Shown here: positions 45,974-54,840 of the stretch, piece by piece
How the letters are laid out: the number at the start of each line of letters is the position of its first letter
Position numbering within the stretch: position 1 is the stretch's first letter
Assembly (NCBI GenBank): GCA_964610885.1
Contig: CAZSWR010000010.1
Coordinates: 1-56,652, forward strand
Length of the DNA stretch: 56,652 nt
Reading direction: 5' to 3'
Origin: CAZSWR01 sp964610885
GTDB lineage: Bacteria; Bacteroidota; Ignavibacteria; Kapaibacteriales; UBA2268
Translations under genes and position numbers: made by a program
The notes under the pieces: model-generated
Told to the model about the DNA's origin: nothing
Databases searched by the model: none
The model's input: the letters and a program-made list of their open reading frames with translations, nothing else

Positions 45974-47380
45974 ATGATACCAAACACTGTTAAGTTTTCG
46001 TCCGAAGAGATATTCGCGATTTTCGGAGTTGGCCAATGCCGCAATATTCAGTCCGGGACGCAGTTCACCGGTATTTCGATTGATTCCCGCGAAATCGCTC
46101 CGGGGAATATTTTCGTGGCCCTGCGCGGCGAACGCATGGACGGCCACACGAAGGTTTTTTCAGCAATCGAAAACGGCGCGGCCATGGCAGTGGTATCCGC
46201 CGAATGGCTCGAGGAAAACGATGACGCGCTGGCGCTGCCGCTGCTCGTCGTCAAGGATACTCAAACCGCACTGGCCAAGTTCGGCCGCTTCCATCGCGAC
46301 CGGTTCTCCATCCCCGTCCTCGCCGTGGGCGGATCCAACGGGAAAACAACCACGAAAGAAATGATCGCGCACCTGGCCGAGCAAAAGTACAAAATTGTGA
46401 AAACTCACGAGAATTTCAATAACCAGCTCGGGCTGCCGCTCATGTTGTTCCTGATCGACGAGACCACCGAGCTGGCAATCATCGAAATCGGAACAAACGA
46501 ACCCGGCGAAATCGCCATCCTTGCGCAAACGCTGAACCCCACGCACGGGATACTGACCAATATCGGCAAAGAGCACTTGGAGAAACTGATCGATTTGGAC
46601 GGCGTCGAGGCCGAGGAAACCTCCCTTTTCGCCCACCTGATCAAACACGGCGGCACTCGGCTCGTCAACCTGGACGACGAACGCCTCGCGAAATACACAC
46701 AACTCGGTGGCAGCTATGTCAGCTTCGGGGTTGGCGAGGGCGCGAACGTCCGCGCCGCAATCGAGTTCGATTCCGAAATCCATCCTCGAGTTACTTTCCG
46801 AATCGCCGGCGAGGAATTCCAAGCAGAAATGCTCACTCAGGGCTATACCACGGCTCTAAACGCGATTGCCGCAGCAGCAGCAGCGCATTCGCTCGGTTTG
46901 AACGCGACCGAAATCAAGGCCGGACTCGAGAGTTTCCACCAAGACGCCAGCCATGGCTACGGGCGAATGGTCGTTTTGCCACTTGGCGACAGCACGCTGA
47001 TCAACGATTGCTACAACGCGAACCCCAATTCGATGAATGCAGCATTTTTCACTTTGAAAGAGATTTACTCAACTGGCAAGCGCTACGCCGCCCTCGGGGA
47101 CATGCGCGAGCTTGGCGCATCCTCTCTGGACGAACACGTCGATGTGATCACGAAAGCAATGGCCACCTCGGACGAAGTTTTCTTGACGGGCGACGAAATG
47201 CTCCGCGCATCAGAAATGATTAAATCCGCCAAAAACGTCAGGCATTTCGGCTCGAAAGAGGAAATGGCCGCTCACATCGCAAGCGTGCTCGGCCAAGGGG
47301 ACGTGCTGCTGGTGAAGGGCAGCCGCGGAATGAAAATGGAAGAACTAATTTCGGCAATCCGCAGCCACAAAGGCCTGTGA
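45974..47380 (+). CDS. murF: UDP-N-acetylmuramoyl-tripeptide--D-alanyl-D-alanine ligase
   Basis: 468 residues, normal length. Mur ligase features: SIDSREIAPGNIFVALRGE in the N-terminal domain, the ATP-binding GGSNGKTTTKEM (119-130), HENFNNQLGLPL, the NEPGEI segment and NDCYNANPNSM in the C-terminal half. It adds D-Ala-D-Ala to the muramyl tripeptide. The next gene, 85 bases on, is mraY, the following step, so co-transcription is likely. Confidence 0.94.
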   Translation: MIPNTVKFSSEEIFAIFGVGQCRNIQSGTQFTGISIDSREIAPGNIFVALRGERMDGHTKVFSAIENGAAMAVVSAEWLEENDDALALPLLVVKDTQTALAKFGRFHRDRFSIPVLAVGGSNGKTTTKEMIAHLAEQKYKIVKTHENFNNQLGLPLMLFLIDETTELAIIEIGTNEPGEIAILAQTLNPTHGILTNIGKEHLEKLIDLDGVEAEETSLFAHLIKHGGTRLVNLDDERLAKYTQLGGSYVSFGVGEGANVRAAIEFDSEIHPRVTFRIAGEEFQAEMLTQGYTTALNAIAAAAAAHSLGLNATEIKAGLESFHQDASHGYGRMVVLPLGDSTLINDCYNANPNSMNAAFFTLKEIYSTGKRYAALGDMRELGASSLDEHVDVITKAMATSDEVFLTGDEMLRASEMIKSAKNVRHFGSKEEMAAHIASVLGQGDVLLVKGSRGMKMEELISAIRSHKGL

Positions 47381-47465
47381 TTTCATTTGGAATAACTCGA
47401 GCGACACAGATTCGGGAGCTATTTTTCGTTTGCAAATTATATGTTCAACAATATAGATTTCAAAT

Positions 47466-48596
47466 ATGCTTTACTACCTTGCAGAATGGATGAAAGGACT
47501 ATGGAATCCCCCGGGTTTCGGCGTGTTCCAATATATTACGTTCAGGGCCGGAGCCGCTGCGATAACGGCGCTTCTCATCAGTTTCGTATTTGGCCCGAAA
47601 ATCATTAGGAAAATGCGGAAACACCAGATTGGCGAGCAGGCCAAGTTGGAACTCGAGGGCGTGGGGCTTCACGCAAACAAAGCGGGCACCCCGACAATGG
47701 GCGGACTTATTGTGCTGCTGTCGCTGCTGCTGCCCACTCTCCTTTGGGCCGATATGGCCAATGCCTTCGTGATACTGATCGTGCTGACCACTGCTTGGCT
47801 GGGCGCTGTCGGCTTCCTCGACGACTACCTGAAGGTGATTAAGAAACTGCCCAAAGGCCTCATCGGCCGCTATAAAATTGTCGGCCAGATCAGTATAGGG
47901 CTTATTGTAAGCTGTTCGATATACTTCTTTCCGGAATGGTTTCCGAGAGGCTTCGAATACCTGAACACGCTCACGACGATCCCATTTGCTAAGAATATCA
48001 ATTTCGATTTCGGATATTTCTACATACCGATAGCGGTTTTCCTGCTCACTTACACCTCGAACGCAGTGAACCTGACGGACGGGTTGGACGGGCTGTCGAT
48101 CGGGACAGTCGGGATTGCCGGCTTGGCTCTTGCTTTGATCACTTATTTCTCGGGCAACGTCTTTTTTGCAAAATACTTGAATATTATGTACCTGCCCGGC
48201 TCCGGTGAACTGACAATCTTTTGTGCTGCGCTGGTGGGGGCCTCGCTGGGTTTCCTTTGGTTCAATGCGTATCCGGCGCAGATATTCATGGGCGATACAG
48301 GTTCGCTCGCGCTTGGCGGCGCAATTGGCTGCCTCTGCATTCTGATCAAAAAAGAATTCCTTTTGCCTATCCTGGGCGGTGTATTCTTCATGGAGACCAT
48401 CTCGGTTGTCATTCAAGTATCGTATTATAAATACACCAAGAAGAAGTATGGCGAGGGTCGCCGCATATTCAAAATAGCCCCAATTCACCACCATTTCGAG
48501 AAAAGCGGCTGGCACGAATCGAAAATTGTAACTCGTTTCTACATCATAGCTGTCCTGCTTGCCATTATCACAATGACCACGTTCAAGGTGAGATAA
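47466..48596 (+). CDS. mraY: Phospho-N-acetylmuramoyl-pentapeptide-transferase
   Basis: 376 residues, polytopic with about ten membrane segments. Diagnostic motifs: GTPTMGGL, DDYLKVIKKLPKGL, NAVNLTDGLDGLSIG, GDTGSLALGG and IHHHFEKSGW. It transfers phospho-MurNAc-pentapeptide to undecaprenyl phosphate, giving lipid I. It follows murF directly. Other division/cell-wall cluster genes are absent from both sides. Confidence 0.95.
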   Translation: MLYYLAEWMKGLWNPPGFGVFQYITFRAGAAAITALLISFVFGPKIIRKMRKHQIGEQAKLELEGVGLHANKAGTPTMGGLIVLLSLLLPTLLWADMANAFVILIVLTTAWLGAVGFLDDYLKVIKKLPKGLIGRYKIVGQISIGLIVSCSIYFFPEWFPRGFEYLNTLTTIPFAKNINFDFGYFYIPIAVFLLTYTSNAVNLTDGLDGLSIGTVGIAGLALALITYFSGNVFFAKYLNIMYLPGSGELTIFCAALVGASLGFLWFNAYPAQIFMGDTGSLALGGAIGCLCILIKKEFLLPILGGVFFMETISVVIQVSYYKYTKKKYGEGRRIFKIAPIHHHFEKSGWHESKIVTRFYIIAVLLAIITMTTFKVR

Positions 48597-49050
48597 GCAA
48601 ATTTATTTGGAAACCATGAATCCCTTCGTTTGTGTGCTCAAATGCGCCCAAGCGAAGGGATTTCTGTTTTATGGCGGGGCAAGGCACAGCTTCATACATA
48701 ATACTGCGAAGCACCTCTCCCCCAGCCCATATGCTTGCCAAGGAGTGGAGAGATCTTCGATAGTGTTCCTCAAGGTAGGGACAAGGCAACCTCGCCCTTA
48801 CATTAGTATTATAGGAAATCAATATCCATTCTAACGGTATGTCGGATTTCTATCTTTGCAAGTCATCATAGCACCATAAAACATCTGCCATCAAACGGAA
48901 CATACAAATCCACAGGAATTGCTCCAGAGCGCCGGAAGGTTGCCGAATATCGGAGCAAAATGCTCATGGGCCTTGTGCATAAAAAATCAAAAATAATTAG
49001 CATAGATTTTCTTAAATTGTATGTTTTGTTTTACATTTAATTGGAAATAT
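48597..49050. other. 454-bp gap after mraY with several hairpins
   Basis: No credible gene. Besides the terminator at 48619-48666 it has CTCTCC...GGAGAG (48715-48750) and GTAGGG...CCCTTAC (48775-48801) inverted arms, akin to repeat islands elsewhere. It also holds the psd promoter region. Confidence 0.5.
48619..48666 (+). terminator. Terminator-like hairpin after mraY
   Basis: AATCCCTTCG (48619-48628) pairs with CGAAGGGATT (48653-48662), then TCTGTTTT. The loop is long (24 nt). The stem is the same as in the 38422-38463 terminator. Confidence 0.65.
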
Positions 49051-49719
49051 ATGCTATCAAGATACGGAACCGACAATATCATCGTGATGTTAGGAGTTGC
49101 GATTGTTCTAATCGTATTCGCGTTCGTGGTGGATCGTATTTGGCTTTCGTCGATTATGGGAACGGCCGGTTTCTTGCTTCTGCTCTTCACTCTTTGGTTC
49201 TTTCGCGATCCGGACCGCAACGTGCCGGCCGAAGCGCTATCTGAGCCTTCGATTGTGGTATCGCCGGCGGACGGCCAAGTGGTCGATATTGTAACCGAAC
49301 GCGAAGAGCGCTACTTGAAGCAAGAAATCCGTAGGATAAGCATTTTCCTGTCTCCTCTGGACGTTCACGTGAACCGGATCCCCGTTTCGGGCGTCGTGAA
49401 ATACTACGAATACACTCCGGGCAAGTACCTTATCGCCAACCATCCGAAATCGTCGGAACTGAACGAGCAAACAAATATCGGCGTGGAAAACAGTTATGGC
49501 CGGATGCTATTCCGACAGATTGTGGGAGTCGTGGCGCGGCGCTTGGTTTGCGAGCTCAAGGAGGGCGATTCCGTCAGTGCGGGCGACCGGTTCGGCATGA
49601 TGAAATTCGGTTCGCGAATGGATATTCTGCTCGACCCAAGGGCTGAGGTGTTCGTCAAAGTGGGCGACAAAGTGCGCGGCGCCGAAACTTTAATCGCAGA
49701 TATGAAACTCAACCAATAA
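49051..49719 (+). CDS. psd: Phosphatidylserine decarboxylase proenzyme
   Basis: 222 residues from ATG 49051, with GGAAATAT just upstream; ATG 49021 would add ten residues. Two membrane segments lie near the N-terminus (about 8-50). The conserved FFRDPDRNVP, SPADGQVV and IFLSPLDVHVNRIP are typical of the short PsdII-like class. Self-cleavage should occur at the Gly-Ser of KFGSRMDI, S188 becoming the pyruvoyl group (LGST in the usual enzyme). It makes phosphatidylethanolamine. Confidence 0.92.
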   Translation: MLSRYGTDNIIVMLGVAIVLIVFAFVVDRIWLSSIMGTAGFLLLLFTLWFFRDPDRNVPAEALSEPSIVVSPADGQVVDIVTEREERYLKQEIRRISIFLSPLDVHVNRIPVSGVVKYYEYTPGKYLIANHPKSSELNEQTNIGVENSYGRMLFRQIVGVVARRLVCELKEGDSVSAGDRFGMMKFGSRMDILLDPRAEVFVKVGDKVRGAETLIADMKLNQ

Positions 49720-49753
49720 AGAGTTCTTTTTATCTTAATAAATAAAGGCTTTT

Positions 49754-50995
49754 ATGAAAAAGTTAGTACGTATATGCCTCGCAGTTGCCATCCTCGGCTC
49801 GTCCGTGGTTGGAGTGCAGGCCCAGAAGCAAAAACACGACAAAGGCGAATTTGTCGATTACAAGAATGAATTTATGGATCGCATCGTCCGCGAGCTGGGC
49901 GAATTCAACGCGAAATCAAAGAAAGACAAGAAAAAGCTGACTTACAAATTGGATTTCCGCGGGATGAATATCCCAAAATCTACTGATGAGTTCACCAAAG
50001 TGTGGTTCAATCCGCCGATTTCCCAAGGCGTTACGAGCACGTGCTGGGATTTCTCTACCACGTCGTATTTCGAGTCGGAAATCCAAAGGCTTGGCGGCAA
50101 GAAAATGAAAATCTCCGAGGCGTACACTGTTTATTGGGAATACGTCGAGAAGGCTCGCCGCTTCGTCGCGGAGCGTGGCGCATCGTATTTCGCCGAGGGT
50201 TCGGAAGCGAACGCGGTAACCCGCATCTGGAAGAAATACGGCTGCGTGCCCGAAGAGGTTTTCCCCGGTATGAAACCCGGCCAGCCATTCCCCGACCATT
50301 CGAAAATGTTCGACGAAATGAGCGGGTACCTTCGCTCGGTCAAGGCAAACTGCAATTGGAACGAAGAGGCCGTCCTCTCCACAATAAAATCAATTCTGAA
50401 TACATACTTTGGCGTGCCGCCCACTGAATTCACCTACAATGGCGAAAAATATACTCCCGTGGAGTTCCAGAAATCGGAAACGAAACTCAACATGGACGAC
50501 TACGTCGAAATTCTTTCGTTAATGGAAGAGCCATACTGGACCCAGTGCGTCTATCCGGTGGAGGACAACTGGTGGATGAGCGACGAGTATTACAACATAC
50601 CTCTCGATACATTCATGGACGCGCTCAAATCCGCAGTCAAAAAGGGCTATTCCGTTTCGATTGGCGGCGACGTCTCCGAACCGGGCTACGACTCGCGTAG
50701 CCAATGCGCCATCGTGCCGACATTCGACATACCATCGGAATACATCGACGACAATGCCCGTCAGTTGCGCTTCACCAACCGGACGACCACAGACGACCAC
50801 GGCGTGCACCTCGTGGGCTACAAGGAAATCGATGGCAAGTTCTGGTTCCTGATCAAGGATTCGGGCAGCGGCTCGCGCAACGGCGCCAACAAAGGCTTTT
50901 ACTTCTGGCACGAAGACTACGTAAAGCTGAAAATGATGAACTTCACCATCCATCGCTCGGCCGTGGAGGATATTCTTTCCAAGTTCAAAAAATAA
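49754..50995 (+). CDS. Secreted C1-family (papain-like) cysteine peptidase
   Basis: 413 residues with a signal peptide (KKLVRICLAVAILGSSVVGVQA). Catalytic cysteine C97 in ISQGVTSTCWDFSTTS; histidine H349 in TDDHGVHLVGY. The third residue, normally Asn in (K/E)NSWG, is Asp: FLIKDSGSGSRNG (D369). The domain resembles Bacteroidota C1-type aminopeptidases related to bleomycin hydrolase. It probably acts in the periplasm or outside. It follows psd closely but is not functionally linked in any obvious way. Confidence 0.87.
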   Translation: MKKLVRICLAVAILGSSVVGVQAQKQKHDKGEFVDYKNEFMDRIVRELGEFNAKSKKDKKKLTYKLDFRGMNIPKSTDEFTKVWFNPPISQGVTSTCWDFSTTSYFESEIQRLGGKKMKISEAYTVYWEYVEKARRFVAERGASYFAEGSEANAVTRIWKKYGCVPEEVFPGMKPGQPFPDHSKMFDEMSGYLRSVKANCNWNEEAVLSTIKSILNTYFGVPPTEFTYNGEKYTPVEFQKSETKLNMDDYVEILSLMEEPYWTQCVYPVEDNWWMSDEYYNIPLDTFMDALKSAVKKGYSVSIGGDVSEPGYDSRSQCAIVPTFDIPSEYIDDNARQLRFTNRTTTDDHGVHLVGYKEIDGKFWFLIKDSGSGSRNGANKGFYFWHEDYVKLKMMNFTIHRSAVEDILSKFKK

Positions 50996-51053
50996 TTCTT
51001 TGCTGCCGGATGACGGCCCAAGGAGTCTTTTGGAATAGTTTAGTTGATTAGAA

Positions 51054-51077
51054 ACGCGGGGCCTTCGGGTCCCGTGT
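51054..51077 (+). terminator. Possible terminator hairpin after the C1 peptidase
   Basis: ACGCGGGGCC and GGTCCCGTGT can pair around TTCG, about 60 bases after the stop. Only a weak T-rich tail follows. Confidence 0.45.
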
Positions 51078-51095
51078 CGATTTCTTGAAGCCCCT

Positions 51096-51318
51096 ATGAG
51101 CTTGTTGAAATAGTAAAGATCAAGCAACAATGGGTTTCAGCCCATTGCATACGTCGCGGTAAATCATTGAAATATCGAGAAATCCTCCAGCCCATTTTTC
51201 AAAGGTGGCTAAAGAAAGGTTTGTGCTAATACATTGATAATATTGGAGATATGACTTGGATCGAACCCACGGGTTAACCCGTGGGTTGTCACAACTTTAC
51301 TTTTTCTGGCAGGCTCAT
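51096..51318. mobile_element. MITE-like element B, copy 2
   Basis: 223 bp matching 44941-45157. Ends ATGAGCTTGTTGAAATAGTA and TACTTTTTCTGGCAGGCTCAT are inverted repeats. It shares the CAATGGG/CCCATTG hairpin (51129-51149) and the AACCCACGGG/CCCGTGGGTT hairpin (51264-51287). No coding capacity. No TTAA at its ends, unlike copy 1. Confidence 0.83.
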
Positions 51319-51400
51319 AACAGGGCAGCTTCTGGAAAATGACTCCCACAACGCGCCTTAGCGTTTCCGAATAATTCATACAATTCAAAGGAAATTAAAA

Positions 51401-51685
51401 ATGAAAAGATGGTATTATGTAGCAATTGCAGCCGGAGCGGTCATGTTCGCGATTAATTATTTCTATACAGAATTGCAAGAATCAATGATATACGTTGCCG
51501 GAGCGCTTGTCTGCCTCGGGTTGGGCGGAGTGGCCGGGTCAGTGAATCCGGTCGGTCCTATGAGCGCGGAAGTGGCCCCCGCCCATGGCGAAGACCGCAT
51601 CGAATTGCCCGTATGGCGCCATTGGCTTGCGAACCTGCTTCTATTTGCCGGAGCAATTCTATTTATCATGTCCCTATTTAAATAA
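51401..51685 (+). CDS. Small membrane protein of unknown function
   Basis: 94 residues, ATG preceded by AAAGGAAATTAAAA. Three predicted membrane helices (about 4-20, 31-48, 76-92) with a hydrophilic loop (EVAPAHGEDRIELPVWR). No family recognised. It stands alone between repeat islands. Confidence 0.75.
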   Translation: MKRWYYVAIAAGAVMFAINYFYTELQESMIYVAGALVCLGLGGVAGSVNPVGPMSAEVAPAHGEDRIELPVWRHWLANLLLFAGAILFIMSLFK

Positions 51686-51715
51686 AATGGCGACTGCCGC
51701 TCATCGTTATTTATT

Positions 51716-51899
51716 GAGTTGAAAATAGTTGCAAGTGGAAAGGTACAAGTAGCAAGTCAACTCTATATAGGACAGTACATTCTTCTACTTTCTACTTGTT
51801 CCTTGTTCCTTTCAACTTGAGAAAATGCGTAGGGGCGGGTTCGGAACCCGTCCGACTTTTCAGCAAGAAGTGCCACACCTCCCGAGGTGTGGCACTTCT
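51716..51899. repeat. Intergenic repeat island (modules C, F, D)
   Basis: Module C (51716-51820; AGTTGCAAGTGGAAAGG... CTTGTTCCTTTCAACTTG), module F (GGGGCGGGTTCGGAACCCG, 51832-51850) and the perfect module D palindrome (51866-51899). Element A begins 33 bases later. Confidence 0.83.
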
Positions 51900-51932
51900 A
51901 TAGTATATATCTGATATACATAAGAATAAAGT

Positions 51933-52064
51933 GGGGCTGTCTCAAAACTGTCATTCTGAACGTAGTGAAGAATCCATGCCATTCATAAGTCATTGCTGAA
52001 TATGGATGTTTCACTTCGTTCAACATGACCAATAACCAGTTTTTTTGACTTTTGAGACAGACCC
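51933..52064. mobile_element. MITE-like element A, copy 2 (inverted)
   Basis: 132 bp with ends GGGGCTGTCTCAAAA and CTTTTGAGACAGACCC. The internal arms are reversed relative to copies 1 and 3. It lies where module E would be expected in the C-F-D-E order. It ends shortly before the nrfA stop codon. Confidence 0.85.
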
Positions 52065-52090
52065 ACTTTTAAACTAATTCCGGCAGCCGT

Positions 52091-53575
52091 TTAATACTTA
52101 ATCAAAGTACCTTGGCGCTCCTTGGCCAGCCTGTCCCATTCGGGAATTACGTTTTTCAGCAAGCCCTCTTTGTCTTTTCTCAAATCGTCCATCATCAGGC
52201 CTATGTATTCTTGGGCCTTGGTTTTCGTCCAAATGTCCGCGATATCGACCGGCAATATCACGCTATGCCGCTGTAGGATCACTGCCAGCATACCGCGAGC
52301 CTTTTCGGAGCGTTCGATCGAAGTCCCGAGAACGCGCAACGCTTCGACCGGCGAGTGGAACCCGACTCCATTGGCCGCGCCCACCCAATCCCAACGCCAT
52401 TGGGCAGAGCGGATAAGGTCCAGCACAGGCGCCATGTCCTGTTCGCTCGCGCCGCTTTCCCACGCTTTCTGAGCCTCGATGTGGGCCTTCGCAAGCGAGC
52501 GTTCGACCAATCGGCGGATTTCCATCACGCGGTCCTGGCGAGAGTAAACGTCTGCGCGGAGTTGCTCCTCGCTCTGGCGGTGGCACACCTGGCACGAACG
52601 GTCAATGTGCCTAAGCGGACTTGTGATGTGGTGGTCCGTGAACTTGATTCCGCCCTCCACCTTGTACGGCATGTGGCAATCGGCGCAGGCGATATTCCTC
52701 GCGGCGTGGACACCGGTCATGTATAGCTCGTAGTCGGGGTGTTGGGCCTTGAGCATTTTCGTTTTGCTCAGTTTGTGCGTCCAATCGGTGAATCCTTCGT
52801 CGGCGTAGTACGATTCCATCGAATCGGCGCTAAATCCTTTGTCCCATGGGAAAGTCAGATATTTCCCATCGCCCTTGAAGTAGTATTCCACGTGGCACTG
52901 GGCGCAAACGAGAGAGCGCATTTCCTGGTGTGTAACGTCTTCCATTTTCTTGCCGCGGCGGGCCAATGCCTCGACGAGCGCGGGTCTCGTGATTCGCAGG
53001 TTCATTGTTTTCGGGTCGTGGCAGTCTTGGCAGCCGATTGGGTTAACGATTTCCGAACCCATTTCTTTCCATTTCTCTTTGTAGAACTGCTCGGTTCCCA
53101 TTTTGGCCATCATCCGCGGCACGTCTGGGGATTTGCAAGTCCAGCAGGTGGCCGGTTGGGGGCTGTCGTTTTCGCCACCGGTGCGGAGTATGTTGCGAAT
53201 ATCAGTGATTGCATAGGCATGGCCGCGGCCCTGATTGTATTCCTTCGCGAAGGCGTATCCGGCCCAGAGAATCACCATGTCAGGATTAGTTTCCAATTGG
53301 TCTATCATTGCCGAGCCGCAGTATTTGCTGCGGAACGATGTGTCCAAGGTCTGGCGGTAGGTTTCGTATTCTTTCGGGAAGCTCTCTCCCCAGACTTCAT
53401 TTCTCGGCTCCCAATCGGCGATGTCCTTCATCTTTTGCAGGCGGGTTATTGTCTCGCTGCGCCGCTCCACGATGGAGGCAGCGAAAAGCCCAAGGATGAA
53501 TACCAGAATAACGACAACGGCGAAAATGATCATTTTCGGATTGAAAAACTTCTTTGGAGTAGCATTTTTGCTCAT
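52091..53575 (-). CDS. nrfA: Ammonia-forming cytochrome c nitrite reductase, catalytic subunit
   Basis: 494 residues with an N-terminal hydrophobic signal/anchor (about 14-34). Five heme sites: the catalytic CWTCK (144-148) and four CxxCH (182-186, 224-228, 297-301, 328-332). Further histidines and KAQHPDYELY/TGVHAARNI match distal ligands and the active site. It reduces nitrite to ammonium with six electrons in the periplasm. The gene starts 12 bases after nrfH, so the two form an operon. Confidence 0.95.
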   Translation of the reverse strand: MSKNATPKKFFNPKMIIFAVVVILVFILGLFAASIVERRSETITRLQKMKDIADWEPRNEVWGESFPKEYETYRQTLDTSFRSKYCGSAMIDQLETNPDMVILWAGYAFAKEYNQGRGHAYAITDIRNILRTGGENDSPQPATCWTCKSPDVPRMMAKMGTEQFYKEKWKEMGSEIVNPIGCQDCHDPKTMNLRITRPALVEALARRGKKMEDVTHQEMRSLVCAQCHVEYYFKGDGKYLTFPWDKGFSADSMESYYADEGFTDWTHKLSKTKMLKAQHPDYELYMTGVHAARNIACADCHMPYKVEGGIKFTDHHITSPLRHIDRSCQVCHRQSEEQLRADVYSRQDRVMEIRRLVERSLAKAHIEAQKAWESGASEQDMAPVLDLIRSAQWRWDWVGAANGVGFHSPVEALRVLGTSIERSEKARGMLAVILQRHSVILPVDIADIWTKTKAQEYIGLMMDDLRKDKEGLLKNVIPEWDRLAKERQGTLIKY

Positions 53576-53587
53576 GATGATTCTCCT

Positions 53588-54214
53588 TTATTTGTTTTTG
53601 TTTGACTTTTCGTTAAGTTCTTTTTTGATGAAATCGGCCACTGCATGTTTCGTATCAGGCACCATCGAAAACGGCGTCGATGCCTGCGAGGCCACTTGCC
53701 CGTGGGGCGTCTGGCGGTGGCATTGCCAGCAGAGTTGGCCTTCGGCCTCGAAGTTCCTCCCGTCCACGTTCATCGCGGCCACCTGGGAGACTGTGTGTTC
53801 GTGGCAGCGTTTGCAATTGTATTGCACCACCTCGGCCGCCTCGGAAGTCAGTTCGTAAACCTGTGGCTCGATCCCAAGCGTGAATACAGCTGTATGGCGC
53901 AATCCGTCCTTCGCGTGGAAGAAATATTCGTTCACGATGTTATTATGCGGCACGTGGCAATCGTTGCAAAGCGCCACCTCGCGGTGCGAACTGTGCATCC
54001 AAGTGGAGTATTGGGTGGTCATATTGTGGCAGTTCACGCAGGCCTTGGGGTCTTCCGATATGTACGAAACGGCATTCGAGATGACGATCGTGAACAATCC
54101 CAAGCCGCAAAACGCCCCCAGAGCAATGATGAATGGCCATCGCCAGGGCGGATCCGGCATATACCTTTCCACTAAGGAACTCCATGCAAAGGCGCTATCG
54201 GTCTTTGTTTCCAT
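53588..54214 (-). CDS. nrfH: Cytochrome c nitrite reductase membrane subunit (quinol-oxidising tetraheme)
   Basis: 208 residues from ATG 54214 (ATG 54232 is also in frame). One membrane helix (WPFIIALGAFCGLGLFTIVI) anchors a NapC/NirT-type domain with four CxxCH motifs (CVNCH, CNDCH, CKRCH, CWQCH). NrfH takes electrons from menaquinol and passes them to NrfA, encoded just downstream. Confidence 0.93.
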   Translation of the reverse strand: METKTDSAFAWSSLVERYMPDPPWRWPFIIALGAFCGLGLFTIVISNAVSYISEDPKACVNCHNMTTQYSTWMHSSHREVALCNDCHVPHNNIVNEYFFHAKDGLRHTAVFTLGIEPQVYELTSEAAEVVQYNCKRCHEHTVSQVAAMNVDGRNFEAEGQLCWQCHRQTPHGQVASQASTPFSMVPDTKHAVADFIKKELNEKSNKNK

Positions 54215-54310
54215 GAAAACCTCGCAAGTCAATCAACAAGTTATTTCAGACTAAATATTCCGATAGTAAAATAGTAAATTTCGCAATAGAAAGCAAGAGA
54301 ATTTTTTCAG

Positions 54311-54680
54311 GTAGTTATTCAAGTTCAACTACTGCGGAGTTGATGTGAAGAATGGTTGATGTGGTGAAAAAAGTTGCAAGTGGAAAGGTACAAGTAGCAA
54401 GTCAACTATATTTAGGACAGTTCAATCTTCTACTCGCAACTTGTTACTTTCAACTTTCTACTTAAAAAAAGTGTAGGGGCGGGTTCCAAACCCGCCCGAC
54501 TCTTCTGAAAGATGTGCCGCACCTCAGAGGCGTGGACACCACCCCGCCCTTCGGGCACCCCTCCTTGCCAAGGATGGAGAATATAAGTAACTGATATGTA
54601 TAGAGATAGAGTAGTACTACCATTTGGAATGGTAGTACTACTTCCTTGAATGACGGGTTCCGAACCCACCCCTACATTAC
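54311..54680. repeat. Intergenic repeat island (modules G-like, C, F, D, E, F)
   Basis: G-like fragment (54311-54345), module C (54361-54465), module F (GGGGCGGGTTCCAAACCCGC, 54477-54496), a degenerate module D (about 54512-54535), module E palindrome (54610-54642; AGTAGTACTACCATT / AATGGTAGTACTACT) and an inverted F (54654-54676). No gene is seen in 54233-54840. Confidence 0.8.
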
Positions 54681-54840
54681 AAGTGCGAGTGCGATATTGT
54701 TAATCCTGCTTAGTGCTTATCAAACTACGAGTTAAGCCCATTTCAGCACTAGGCTTATTCCCATGCCTGAATTTTTCGTTTTATAGATTCAAAGAAAATC
54801 GCGATTTTTGTACCTTTTGAATATACTCATTTGATTAATT

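Noticed and set aside
52739..53605. 288-codon plus-strand frame
   Set aside because: Antisense shadow of nrfA, whose five heme motifs are all in the minus frame.
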